Positions 10,527 through 22,087 are shown, numbered from the stretch's first letter. The stretch: 64,000 nt of DNA from Rhodosporidiobolus odoratus (GCA_034387635.1 JAOANU010000002.1:1550001-1614000), one strand, 5' to 3'. A program made the numbers and translations. The notes: generated from the sequence alone by a model not told the origin.

Positions 10527-12610
10527 ATGGGATACAAGCAAGAGAAGGAACTGTTTGTATCACATGCAGTGGGAGGGTCCATAACGCGAATAAACCTAGT
10601 CTGCTGCACCTCGATAGTTCGTCCTTTCCTGCTCCAGTTTCATCCCGCTATACTGCTCAGACTTGCTTTCTCCCCCTTCCACAGACTACCTATGCTTTAT
10701 GGACAGTAGCCCACCGGCGAATACTCTGCCATCTGCCGCCAAACTCACCTAGGATCCCCATCATCGAATTCAGCATTCTCGTTTTCCCCCTTCTGCTCGC
10801 CCTCACCCTCTTCTCCAGCCACCCTCTCTTCTTCAACCTCTTCCTCTGCACCCTTACTACCCTCTGGGCCCTCTCCCCGACCCCAGACTACCCTAGCCAA
10901 CCTCCACCCCTCTCTCCCCAACTCGACCGCAAACGTAAACATGCCCGAGCCCCGTCCCAGATCGACCTTCGACCGTTCTCGAGACCCTTCGTCACGAGCT
11001 ACAGAGCCATCATGATGGTCATGACCGTCTTGGGCATCTTGGCCGTCGATTTTCCAGTTTTTCCTAGAGAGTTTGCGAAGGCTGAGACTTGGGGGACTTC
11101 GTTGGTGCGTTTTCCCGCGTCCCGAAACTAATCTGAAACAAGACAGGACTGACGCTTGGCTTTGGAAGCGCAGATGGACCTCGGCGTCGGCTCGTTCGTC
11201 TTCTCGCTTGGGCTCGTATCAGCTCTTCCCCTCTTACGCGGTACCGACTCTCATCCCTACCTCACCACCATCTGGCGGTCCTTCAAAAAGTGCCTACCCT
11301 TGGTACTCCTTGGCTTGGTCAGAGTGATCATGGTCAAGGGTGTGGACTACCCCGTCGGCCTGACTTTCTCTGCCTCGCCTCCTCTTGCATACTTACCTTT
11401 GCAGCTTGACAGGAACACGTCTCGGAGTATGGAGTTCACTGGAACTTCTTCTTCACTATCGCTCTCCTCCCGGTGTTTGGGGCTGCACTCATTGGAATCT
11501 TTGTTAAGAAGGTTGATCTGCATTGGGTAGGGTTGCTCGTTAGCGTCGGTGAGCACCTTGCTAGCTCTTCTCACCTTCCCTTGGTTGAACGAATACCCGT
11601 TTCCAGCGCACCAACTCTTTTTGAGCGCGACTGCCCTCCAAACCTGGACCCTCGAAGCCGCCCGCACAACCCTAACCTCGCAAAACAAGGAAGGGATCGT
11701 CTCATTTTTCGGTGCGTCGGCAGTTTCCCTCAACCTGTCCCATTTTCGCTCTTTACGATAGCCCAGCTCACTCCATGAACTTGACGCCGTAGGCTACCTA
11801 TCGATCTACCTCCTGGGTCTCGCAACGGGTCTCTACGTCCTCCCTCCCGATCCATCTTTCTTCTCCCTACAATCTCGTCCTCGTTCTCCTCCTGCAATCT
11901 CCTCCTCAAAGACGAAACGGCACTCAGACGAGAAGAGAAGTAAAGTCTGGACTCCCCAACCGGGAAAATTGGCCGAGGTTCTAGGGAGTTATGCGATTGT
12001 TTGGTGGATCGTCTTTGGGGGAGTGAGATGGGTCAGTGGAGTAGAGGTGTCCAGACGGCTGGTACGTTCCAATCGTCCTCTCTTTTCTCCCCGAAGCTCG
12101 CAGAGAGGGGCATGATCGCTGATAAGCCGACTGGCTTTGTCTATAGGCAAACCTCCCTTACGTCCTTTGGATCACCGCCTTCAACACCTCCTTTATCTTC
12201 CTCTACCTAGCCATCCATCTCGTCGTCGCTTCTCGTTCCTCTTCCACTTCTTCAACATCTCCTTCTCAGTACGGTCACAGCAGCCCCAGCGCGACAACCG
12301 CGCCAGTCATCTTTGAGGCGATCAATCGGAATGGTTTGGTCGTCTTCCTCCTAGTCAGCTTTTTCTTTCCTTCTCTTACTTCCTCTGTCTTCTCATAATA
12401 CCTCTTACCTCCGAAAACGGAGCAGTCAGACTGACTCCTTGCCCTGTGTTGTCGAGGGAACAGTCCAACCTCCTTACAGGTCTAATCAACCTCTCTCTTG
12501 AGACGATGTATGCTTCCAATTTGACGGCACTAGTGGTATTGACGGGGTATAGCGCGATTGTAGTCGGGGTGGCTTGGGGGCTGAGGAGGAAGAGGATCAA
12601 ATTGGGGTAG
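10527..12610 (+). CDS. GWT1: GPI-anchor inositol acyltransferase Gwt1/PIG-W
   Basis: ER multi-spanning enzyme that acylates the inositol of GlcN-PI in GPI-anchor synthesis; in fungi it is the target of Gwt1-inhibitor antifungals (family knowledge). The first exon, [20 protein letters not shown], matches the family start with its conserved GGSIT. The second exon carries membrane segments and the family block [19 protein letters not shown], which continues across an intron as [20 protein letters not shown]. Later exons give [19 protein letters not shown] and a C-terminal block with [19 protein letters not shown], ending RRKRIKLG and TAG at 12608-12610. About eight exons are predicted. The start was chosen by homology; the longer frame from 10451 is upstream leader. 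Confidence 0.93.
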
Positions 12611-12856
12611 CAGTGTAATCGCCTGCAAAGTGCATATTCTAGCCTAGAGCACCACCTAGTCAGGCTAGGCGATGCTCCTGTCCATACTCTCGAGAATCGG
12701 TGTCGCCGAGGGAGAGTCATCGTCGAGCTCGAGCTGAGAAGAACTTGGTACTACTTTGCAGTGCTTTGTGATCTTTGTTTCCGTTCTCTGATTCTTCAGA
12801 CATCCCCCGGCCTATGTCCCTCCCGTCCCTCCCCCTTCGTCTGCGGATGTCTAGTC

Positions 12857-15800
12857 CTAGTCAAAATGGGCATCGAGATAATTCCTCGGAACGATTCCCT
12901 CCCTCATCCCTTTCCTAGCCTTCCACCATTCTTCATCGCCCTTTGCGAGGATGACGAGAGTATCGTTTTTGAGGAAGGGGAGGTCGGTGGACTATGATGT
13001 CGGAGGGCGGAGAGCAGAGCAGAGCAGACACGAAATGTAGAGAAAGAAAAGAGAGAGAGGGAGAGAGGGAGGAAGAGAGAAAGAGACAAGGCCAGAAAGT
13101 TAGCGGATCGAGACTTTTTGCAATGGAAGGGAAGACAACGGAAGGGAAGGGAAGAAAGTAGGAGGACGAGTGAGGCTGGGGAGAAAAGAAGAAGAAAGAC
13201 TAAAAGAACTAACCTCAACTCCAGGAAAGTCAAATTTCGCCACCGCCCACCCTATCCCATCTTTCCCAATCCCAACTGGTCTTGCCTCCCCACCTTCCCT
13301 TCCCGTTGCCGTAAGCGTTCCACTCCTACTCCTCCCTCCCGTCCCCGCTCCAGTCGTCAGAGTTCCACTCCTCGATCTCCCCCCCGCTCCCACCCCGGCA
13401 GCGGAGTAACTTCCCACCTCTGCCTCACCTCCATGTTTGGCCAAATCCATGACGGAAGCGAAATCGGCTTCGACTTGGGTTAAGTCAAGGAGGGAATGTC
13501 CGCCTGGGGTAGTAGGGTGGGGGCCTGAGGTGATCGATGTAGATGGAGGTAGAGGGGACGAGGTAGAGGTAGAGGTAGAGGTAGAGGAAGGTTTCCCTCG
13601 AGCTGGAGAGGTGAAATAAGATTCGTCTTCACTATCCCAGGGTTTACTTAAAGCTCGATTCAGGTTAGGTCGGCGGGAGGAGGTAGATGCGCTCTTGTCG
13701 TCGTCATCGTTGAAGGAAGAAAGGGAAGAGGTAGATTCGTTGCCGGCTTCATCCCCGAAAGGTGAGCGGGTAGTAGAGGAGGGTACAGTAGAAGATCTCA
13801 GGCGAGATTTAGGCTTGGAAGAAGAAGACGAAGAATAGAGAGCAGAGGGGTCGAAAGCGGTTACTGGTGATTGTGTCTTTTGGGATGATGATGTAGAGAC
13901 GGAGGAAGAAGAACGGAATCGACTGCCGAAAGGTGGTCTTTTGGGTTTTGAAGGAGAAGGGGTGTAGGAAGAAAGGGGACGATCGTCATCCAGAGAATCG
14001 AAGCTCTCCCGGCCGGGGCCCGAGTCGGCTGCTGAAGAACTTGATGAAACGCCCCACTGCATCCCGGCCGCTCGTTCCCTCAACCCTGCACTCGCCGCAC
14101 TTCCACTCCGAGGTTTAGTCAACTTGCCCTTCGAGGTCGACGACGTACGAGTTAAGCTAGGCGAGGAGGTTGCCGACGTGGGTAGGGCGTGACTAGAGGG
14201 TTCTCGACTGTTTGAACGGGAGGCGGCGACTGGACGAGAAGTAGAAGCCGAGGAGATGGTGCCGTGAAAATCAAAGTCATTCTCCAACGGCGAGAAGTGC
14301 GTCTCAAACCTCGGCTCGTTCCCCAGTGCCGGTCCTCCTCCTCCGTAGCCAAGGTTGGTCGAACTCCCCCCTGGTGTCGCAAACGGATCCTCTTCCCCTC
14401 CGCCTCCCCTCCCACTTCTCCTACTCGACCCACTCCCACTCCTCTCCCTCCCCGCCATCGACATGGACCCCAACATTGAACTAATCCTCCCCTTCTCCTT
14501 AGTATTCTCAGGATCCAACGACCCTCCAGCCGCATAACTTGACCCAAACGCGTAGCCTCTTTCACGTAACTCGTCCGGGGTCTGTCCATTCCCTCCACCG
14601 CCGCTGCCGCCGCCGCCGCCGCTGTATGGTGGGGTATTCCTCCCACTCCTCGCCCTCCCTCCTTGACCAGTTCCCCACTCAGCCTCATCCGAGTCCGAGT
14701 CTCCGTCGACAGGATACTCCGCTCCTCCTGAAGTTTCATCGATCCACCCGGGGATAGTCGATCCAGGACGGGTTAACCGAGTTATAGTATCTATAAGATC
14801 TTCGGCCCATGGAGGGGGGTCTACGGCGCCGGAGAGGAGTTGGGGGGCGGTCACGCTGTCAAGGTACGAGAGAGCCATCAAGTCAGTCAGGTGAGAAGGG
14901 GGGGGGGGGGGGGGACCGGTCTACAGCGAGCGAGAGGGAGAAGAAGAAAGAAGAGAAAAGAGACGGACTTGGACCTATACGCTTTCGCATTAGCGTCGCT
15001 CCGTTCAACGATGATAGATCCTTCAATCGACGCGCCTCCGAAGAGACCTTTGCTCCGGCTGTAGGAATACATGGCGGCGATGGCACCTTTTGAGGAGAGA
15101 GTGCCGGTGCCTTCGACGTTGCGACCTAAGGGTCCAGCCGCGATGGACATGTTGCCTCCCCTGTTGCAGAGCAAGTGGATCAGAATCGCATTCGCATTCA
15201 TGGATGAGGAGGAGGGGGGGGGGGGGGGGGGGGGCCGACCGAGAAAGGAGGGAGATAGTAAGAACTTACACCGTAATGCTCCCCTTCGCCATAAAACTCT
15301 TTACCGCCTTTCTCGAATTCAGAATGATCAAAAACTCTGTCACCTCGACTCCCATCTGGAACCCCACGCCTCCTCCGGCGGTCCCTACCGCCGAAGGGGC
15401 ACTCCAATTCCCATCGGCGAGTTTGGCAATGACCAGTCCTGAACCGGCTCGAGCAGAGAGGACGAAGCCGGCTTTGGCGATGGACATGAAGCAGAAGCCT
15501 TTGGCGCGGCGGAGGATGGAGGGGGGGATGAGAGAGTCGAGGCCGTTTACCGCTGTGGGGTTGAAGAGGGAGAGATGAAGGGCACCGACGGAGGGCGAAG
15601 GGAGTGACAGGCATACGGTAGATACAAAGGATGGCGGGAGGAAGAAGGTTAGCGCGACATGACTCGCCGGCGACCAAGCCGCACAACCTCGGCATAAGCG
15701 GGAGAAAAGCAGAAGTCTCGGCGGCAACGCGTGAAGAGGGCTTCTTGATTGGCCTAGGTGCTGGCCATGGATGGACTAGAGGTTGAAGGAGGGTACGCAC

Positions 15801-15879
15801 GATCGACGAAGCTGGCAAAGATGTTTTTAGCTTTTCTGCATTCCGCCGGGAGCGAGACGGGGAGAGGGTTGGAGGGCAT
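12857..15879 (-). CDS. YSC84: Ysc84/Lsb3-type SYLF + SH3 actin-patch protein
   Basis: Actin- and lipid-binding protein of cortical patches in endocytosis (family knowledge). The start at 15877-15879 gives MPSNPLPVSLPAECRKAKNI, as in Ysc84. The SYLF domain follows: SLIPPSILRRAKGFCFMSIA, AGFVLSARAGSGLVIAKL, DGNWSAPSAVGTAGGGVGFQ, GGNMSIAAGPLGRNVEGTG, YSYSRSKGLFGGASIEGS. A linker of about 550 residues is Ser/Gly-rich and disordered. A C-terminal SH3 domain is split by an intron: AVAKFDFPGVE, then STDLPFLKNDTLVILAKGDE (last exon 12857-12991), with WW in EEWWKARKG and the NYLD end motif. Two introns in the SYLF part carry long C-runs on the coding strand. The linker includes a (ST)n tract. Domain order and length match fungal Ysc84 proteins. 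Confidence 0.94.
14898..14914. repeat. G17 homopolymer in YSC84 intron
   Basis: On the coding (minus) strand this is a C17 run inside an intron, so it could serve as the polypyrimidine tract of that intron. Confidence 0.9.
15214..15234. repeat. G21 homopolymer in YSC84 intron
   Basis: On the coding strand a C21 run lies mid-intron between the SYLF exons that end GSITV and start GGNMS. It is the second long C-run in the same gene. Confidence 0.9.
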
Positions 15880-16208
15880 GGTGTCGGATGCGGTTCAAGC
15901 GGAGGGGATTCGGAGCAAGTTGCTGTTGAGGCTGATGGATACTCTCAGTGTGCTTGGTGCGAGTTCGACTGATTAAAAGAGGCCGAGGATTGACAAAGTG
16001 GGGAGAAACGGTGTAGACGTCGAACTGGATGGGATAAGTCGGATCAGGTTCAGGCGGGTACTCGACACTTTTGATTGTCGGTTGAGAGTGTACCAGAGAG
16101 TATTGGATGGCAAGAGACAGAGAGAGACAATCAAGGGTTTGTCACCTCTTGCCTTGCCTCGGCATAAGTCGCAACTGGGACACAGAGTGTACAGGGGGAC
16201 CGAGGGCA
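15880..16208. promoter_or_regulatory. Bidirectional promoter YSC84 / SEH1
   Basis: About 330 bp between divergent start codons. A frame open from 15998 runs into SEH1 but lacks WD40-like content and crosses a likely intron, so it is taken as leader. No TATA box was recognised. Confidence 0.45.
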
Positions 16209-18167
16209 ATGGTACGCTGTCTACATACCCTACTCTCACCCGGCAGAGCTCACCGGGTTGTACTCCACAGACTAGCCTTGCCTTGTCCACCTCGAATGAT
16301 CTGCTCACCTCTCTCACTTTCTCTCCAAGATCAACTCACTTGGCAACCTCAAGTCTAGATCACCACATACGTATACTACACCCGACACCCCCGACGTCAA
16401 CTCCAACGCGACAACCTCGAGGATGGACTCACGCCCCGAGAGAATGGAAAGCCCACGACGGTCCCGTCCTCTCCCTCGCCTGGGCTCCGCCCGAGTTCGG
16501 CAACGTTCTCGTCAGTGGAGGCGTCGACGGCGCCGTCAAAGTCTGGCGAGAAGACACTCCACCTCCTCCCCCACCTACCGCCTCTTCTACCGCTCCTCGC
16601 TTCACCTCTTCTCCTTCTCCTTCTTCTTCTTCGTCAACACGACATCAAGGCTCTCGAGGTACCACCGGACAAGGCTGGTCCCTCCTCACCACCCTCACCG
16701 ACTCCCTCGGAACCATCCGCAGTCTCGATTTCGCCCCGCCCGACTTTGGACTCAAACTCGCCTGCGTCGCCTCGGACTCGATACTGAGAATCTGGGAGTG
16801 TCTCGATCCCGTCTCGTTGAGGGATTGGGCACTCGTCCATACGGTCGATTTGGGCCAGTTGCCTCTAGGGGTTTGTTCGGCGAATAGTCTTGGATTGGGA
16901 CCGGGGGGATCTTCGGGGGTTCCGAATAGTGCGGTAGGAGTAGGCGAGTCGGGGGTCAGTAGTGCGACAACGTCTTCTAGTGTCGAGGATGGACAAGGCG
17001 GACTTGGAGGGCGAGGAGGAACGGTCGAAAGCGATGGAGGGTGGGCCGTGAATTGGTGCAAAGAGGGATGGTGGGGCGAACGGTTAGCCGTCACTGCGGG
17101 CAGTAACGGAGTGATTCGAGTGAGTTCGAGTTGTTCTCTCCTTCCCTCCCTCTCGCTCAGCTCAATGAACTCCAATATCATTCCGTCCCGCAGCTCCTCC
17201 ACTTCCCCTCCCCCACCTCTCCCTCCCACACAACTCACGGTTCCTTCCACCAATTCCTAACCCTCCTCCCTCCCAGTCCCACCCCCTCTCACTCTCATCC
17301 ATCCTCCGAATCCTCGGCGGACCCCCTCGCCCAGCCCCACACCCCAATCGCAACCTACACTCCTCCAACCTCCTCCCTCTCCTGGGCCCCTCCATCCGGA
17401 AGATCTTTCCAACTCCTAGCTTCAGGGTCGAGGGATTCAAAAGCCAGAGTATGGAGGTTGATGCCTCCTTCGTTGGCTTCTCCCTCTTCTTCTTCTGCCC
17501 CTTCGTCTTCCGCCGAGGGCGGTGGACAGATGGAAGATGGGGAATGGAGGGGGAGGTTAGAGGCTGAGTTGGAGGTTGGTGGAGAAGGAGGTGCAGGAGC
17601 TCGGGGAGGGGGAGGAGCTTTACAAGCTTGTAGGGTGGAATGGAATGTCACGGGAACGGTATTGAGTACGAGCGGTGGCGGTGGAGTGGGAGGAGGAGGG
17701 GGAGGAGTGGATGAAGGAGGGGAGGGGAGGGTCAAGTTGTGGAAACGTACGTTTGTTCTTTCTTTCTTTCTTTTTCTCTTCCTCTCTCGTTTCTCCCTCA
17801 TCTCCGGCTGTGCAGTCCCACCTCTCCCCATCTCTCCACCTCTGCACCTTTCTTGCATGAACAACCTTTCGAACAGAATATACATATTCATCATTTCCAA
17901 CATGATGTCTGAATGTCCGCCTTGGCCTTCTCTACCCACGACCGCTGACCGTCGTCTTCTTTCTCCGCTACAGCAACCTTCACCGGTCAATGGCGTCTCC
18001 TCGCCTCACTCTCGACCACAACAACAACCGAAGACGAGGCACCTCCTCGAACACCCAATCCGGAGCAGCTGCAGAGCGGCGCCAGGGGTAAAGCCGGGGG
18101 CGGGGATTGGATTGTAGGGGATGGAGCCGAGTGGTTGCACAAGGGAGGAGCTGTAGCGCACTACTAG
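16209..18167 (+). CDS. SEH1: Seh1-like WD40 nucleoporin / SEA complex subunit
   Basis: Beta-propeller subunit of the Nup84 (Y) complex of the nuclear pore and of the SEA/GATOR2 complex in TORC1 signalling (family knowledge). Blocks in order: SNDLLTSLTFSPRSTHLATS (repeat 1), EWKAHDGPVLSLAWAPPEFG, VSGGVDGAVKVWRED, SLDFAPPDFGLKLACVASDS and ILRIWECLDP (very close to Seh1), SSLSWAPPSGRSFQLLASGS with RDSKARVWRL, and a final VEWNVTGTVLSTSGGG / RVKLWK repeat. Acidic or Gly-rich insertions sit between blades. The C-terminal exon ends at TAG 18165-18167. The first ATG of the right phase appears to be 16209-16211, directly followed by a GTACGC donor, with coding resuming at 16271. The start is therefore the least certain part. 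Confidence 0.85.
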
Positions 18168-18384
18168 GGAATGGCCATGCCATGGTCTTTCTTCTTCAGA
18201 GACAAAGGCAGACCGGGGCAAGTCATGCGCTTTCAGCGGAAGAGTGGCTATTCGTACCTTTGAGCTGAGACATGTCTGCCTCGATGCTCGCGCAAGGAGG
18301 TCTCGGTGGCCCAGGGGTGATGCGCGAGGAAGCGAAGTGAGAGGATTCGGAACTTCCAATCTACGGCTTTCCTTGCTCTCTCGC

Positions 18385-18510
18385 GGTCGCGGTCGAGGTC
18401 ATGCTGTTGGTATCGCTGATTCGGTTGCGCCGGTCGTACGGGCTGCTTACCTTGTCTTGATTAACTGCGGAAGGGAGATGTGAGCCGAAGGCGGGGGCGA
18501 AGAGGGAAGT
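18385..18510 (-). pseudogene. Duplicated promoter/start fragment of the 37389 gene
   Basis: This stretch aligns with the reverse complement of 37290-37412, which is the start codon and immediate upstream region of the gene at 37389. Both share GGTCGAGGTCATGCT, CGCTGATTCG, CTGCTTA, CTTGTCTTGA / CTCGTCTTGA and ATGTGAGCCGAAGG. Read on the minus strand it gives MTSTATAREQGKP and then a stop, against MTSTGTGTARANANA in the intact gene. Similarity fades on both sides, so only the 5' end was copied. No downstream exons were found here. Confidence 0.7.
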
Positions 18511-18639
18511 GGAACTGGGGCTCACGATGATCCGGCGCCGGTGCTCGCGAAGGCCCTCTGACAGGTGCCGAGGAGCCGATTCGAAGCCAAGCTTCCTCCG
18601 CGGCTTGAAGAAGATTGCCAACGAGGAAATGGCCAAGTA

Positions 18640-19290
18640 GGCGTACGCAACAATCTTCGCCGGTTTCGTTCACTTCTCAGAATTAAAGTGAAAAGTGACT
18701 TCTGACCGGGTTTCACTTTCTAGCTGTTGTTGCGTAGAGCGAAACACACTTTCTGCTCGCCTCACTTTCAAGGCCGGCTGCCCGCTTCTGTCCCGCTCTC
18801 CTACGCCTTACGCAATATCAGACTGCTTGTTACACGCTCGCACGGCCACTGGAGACCGAAGCAAGACCGTAGAGCTCCAATAGAGCATGTTAGCTGACAC
18901 CTACTCCTCCTGCCGCGCCCTCAACTCACGATCTCGCGCTCTGCCACCATCTTGAGACACTCCGATGCTGCCGTCACCGCCTCTATATACTCCTGCAGTA
19001 TGCGCACTTCCTCCGCAGCGCTCAAGACGACGTAGTTGCGATGTTGGGAGGCGGTTGAAACATGTCGTGAGAGGGCTAAGAGGCGTGGGCGGCGTGGGCG
19101 TGACAAAGTGAAAAGTGAAAAGTGAACAGGCGGCTACCGGACCCTCAGTTCTGACGCCGGGAACGGCGACGAGCACTTTTCAGAATAAGTGAACAGTCGG
19201 CACTTTCAGATCTGCCGCTGCATTTCTGCGTAGTCACTTGTCACTTTATTCTGACCCGTCCAAAAAGTGAAAAAGATTGTTGCGTACCCC
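18640..19290. mobile_element. Non-autonomous TIR DNA transposon (MITE-like, TA target site)
   Basis: A 651-bp element bounded by 18-bp terminal inverted repeats. The left end is GGCGTACGCAACAATCTT (18640-18657). The reverse complement of the right end (19273-19290) is GGGGTACGCAACAATCTT, one mismatch. Each end is flanked by TA (18638-18639 and 19291-19292), the target duplication expected of Tc1/mariner-type insertion. Further inward the ends stay partly symmetric, with CAGAATTAAAGTGAAAAGTG on the left and CACTTTATTCTG on the right. Iterated AAAGTGAAAAGTGA motifs (about 18686, 19105, 19185, 19240) are possible transposase-binding repeats. No transposase frame was seen inside, so it would depend on an autonomous relative. 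Confidence 0.75.
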
Positions 19291-19589
19291 TAGTAACTCG
19301 AGATGCCTTACAGATAAGAGACTACAAACTGCTGATATTACCAAAGGTTATCGATTCTCATCGAGGGGGGTCCCAGTTTACGCTGATTCCATTGCACACA
19401 CAGTAACTAGTGCTGCTGAGGTCTCGCTCAGAGCTCTCGCTATTCCTGCATCGCGCACCTATTCAATCTCGCGCTGTCTCCAATCCCGATTCGCCTACCT
19501 CGCTCAATCCTCCGAGTCCTTCACCAAACATCTCGCGTCTTCCCTCTCTCGGCTCAAGCTACCTTCGAGAGTCTCACGGCAACGCAGTG

Positions 19590-22087
19590 ATGGGAGAACC
19601 GGCACCGGTGCGTGTCACTCGCAGCCGCCTTACCTCACTTGCTCATCCTTTCTCTTCACTTCAGATCGAGCCGCAGCGAGGTACCAAGCGTCGAGCAGAA
19701 GACAACGTAGGCGACGAACAGGGCTCGCGTAGGGTCTTTGCGGTGGGTCTGGGATACCCGCTCCATCTAGTTCGACCCGCTGACCCGGTAGCATTCTCAC
19801 TCAACAGCCGGAACCCCCCTCGAGAAGCAGCCCGCCTGCTGCGACCAAATTACCTATAACTATCGCCGAGGTAAACCGCATCCGCGACATCGTCAAAGCC
19901 AAGATACCCCCTCTCCCGTACAGAGCCGTTCAAACTCTCGCAGAGATACGGGCTAACAAACCCGCCGGTTCCTCCTTCTCCACCCGGTCCGTCAAAGCCG
20001 CCGACATCGGCACAAATTCCTGGCGCCTTTTTTCGCTTCACCCTCTGCCTGAAGAAACCGTTCCCGCCCTTCTCTCTGCCAGCAACAATGTTCTGGCCCA
20101 GCTCGCCGCGGCAGCAGGAGACGCTACCGACGGGGGAGATCACATCCCCGGCGTTTACAAACATCTCGACTCCGACTACAGCGACGAGAAAGGATTGGAG
20201 CGCAACTTGATCTACGCCTTGACGCCTCTCCGCACGGCTCTGAACGGCGTGGCCGCGCTGCACCCACGCCTTGGCACGACTTGGAAAGTAAGCAACGACC
20301 TTGTTGCGTGGGAGACCACGGAGACCGATGTCACGATCTCTCCTTCCATGACTGAACCAGATTGTTACACGGGGGTTCTCATGGAGCTGAAGAAGAAGAA
20401 GGTTAAGGAGGTTCACAAGGAGCTGTACGCCGACAAAGCGTTCCCGTACGTCGGATTTTCTGGTGGAGATGTTAAGACCGCTCAAGCGTATAATGGGACG
20501 GGCTGGGAAGCACTGGGGGAAACACGAAAAGCTGTTATCCGGGTGCGTTCCTCGTAGTCGTCTCTCTGCTTCTCCCTGCTTTCCCGAAACAGCCACGGAG
20601 CTAGCTGTGCGGGCAGCGACCTCGCGCTGAAATACCTTACTGCAGATTCACCCCCTCCTCTCCACAAAGAAAGCTCGTCTCCTTCGCGTCAACGAGTCTC
20701 GCTCCGCTGCATCGGTCTCTCTGGTCGTCGCAGACGGATCAGACTTCTTCGTTGTCTTCTCCTGGTCGACAACAGGCAGCAAAGGTACTCTACATCACCT
20801 GGCAACGTCGGAGCTCTACCACCTGTCCGACGACCCCAAGTCCGACAATGTTTCCCTGCGCGAGATCTGCTTCGCACTCGCTCTCTTCAATACGCGCGAG
20901 GATTTCTTGCCTGAAGGTATCAACCTCGAAGAGCATTACGGAACGCTTCCGCCGTCACCGAAATCGCCTTCACGCAAGGAAGGTGAGGGCAGGGGGGAGG
21001 AAGGGACGGGAGGATCCGAGGATCCGGAAGCGCCCGGTGGCGGAGATCTGGCGGAACCGAACAATCAGGGCAGGAGGATCACGCGAGGGTCTTCGGGGAA
21101 GAGAGGCGGACAGACAAGGCAGATGTCAGAGTGGTCCGACGAGGACACATCACCCGATAAGGTGCGTGTTCTGTTTTTCTTTGGTGCCTGATCTTGTCCT
21201 GACTACATCTCCGTCTTTCGCAATGTTTTTGCTGATTTTCAAGAAGGCCCACTCGACTTTGAAGATCAGGGTCGTGATGCCGGGGACACTCGGCCCCATT
21301 CTGGCGCTCCGTGCTCTCTACCTGGTATGTCCTCTCCCCCTACGGCAGCGAGCTCGTATCTCATCTCGCTGTGAATCGGCAGAGTCCAGAAACGACCTCT
21401 CCGCTTTGATCCGCCGCAGTCTTTGGCCATTCCACCAGCTACCCCTCGCCGCCCGACTCCTGCGGACCTCCTTCTGCTACCACCCTTCTCGAACTCCGAC
21501 ACGAACTTCACAAGAACGAAGCGATTTCCGTCTACGCTGATGCGTCCTACAAGTACGCTGTAAAGATTGGCTGTGAGGTATGGGACAAGGAGGAGGACCG
21601 GAGCCTCGAGTTTGACAACGAGGTGAAAATCTACCCCGAAATTCAGGGGAAGCAGGGTGCGGACCGTTGTCTCGTCAGGTGTCACGGGGTCTATGTGGGT
21701 AAGCATGTGGGTCTTGATTGGTTTGTGATTATCACGGAGTTTGGCGAGTCTTGCAAGTCCTGGCAGGAAGCGAAAGAGTAGGTCCTTTCCCCCTTTGTTC
21801 TGTCTCGTTGTTTTGTCTCTTCTGCCTTGTGCTAACCTCGACTGTTGCTCTTGTCTTGAACCCGCAGACGCGACGTTATCTCTCTCCTCCACCGCTTTCA
21901 CGCCCTTGGATATTGCCACGGCGATGTCCACCCACGAAACCTCGTCATCACCCGCGAAGGCGAACTCCGGTTCATCGACCTCGGGAGGACATTCAAGGCT
22001 ACTGAGAAAGAGAGGGAGTCGGAGCTTGAGCGCCTTCTCAAGCGGCTCGACCAGGGGGACGAGGCGGAGGAAGACGAGGATTGGTGA
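19590..22087 (+). CDS. FunK1/Crinkler-like protein: nuclease-like region plus atypical kinase
   Basis: Fungus-specific atypical kinase. About eight exons are predicted, with the start at 19590 (MGEPAP, then a GTGCGT donor). The N-terminal half (about 19840-20540) contains TEPDCYTGVLMELKKKKVKE, a PD...ExK-like pattern (Pro-Asp at 20357-20362, Glu/Lys at 20384-20392). In FunK1 and Crinkler-type effectors the equivalent position is held by a restriction-endonuclease-like domain. A beta-rich block follows (SLVVADGSDFFVVFSWSTTG). The kinase core has AVK lysine (21563-21565), FDNEVKIYPEIQ (helix-C Glu), VIITEFGESC (hinge), CHGDVHPRNLVI (catalytic Asp and Asn, 21917 onward) and FIDLG (metal-binding Asp, 21974 onward). 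A glycine loop is not obvious. The C-terminus is short and acidic, ending TGA 22085-22087. Lineage-specific expansions of such genes are common in Agaricomycotina. Substrate is unknown. Confidence 0.75.

Noticed and set aside
15998..16270. Extended N-terminus for SEH1 from ATG 15998
   Set aside because: The extra residues do not resemble Seh1 and cross a likely 59-nt intron with good donor and acceptor.
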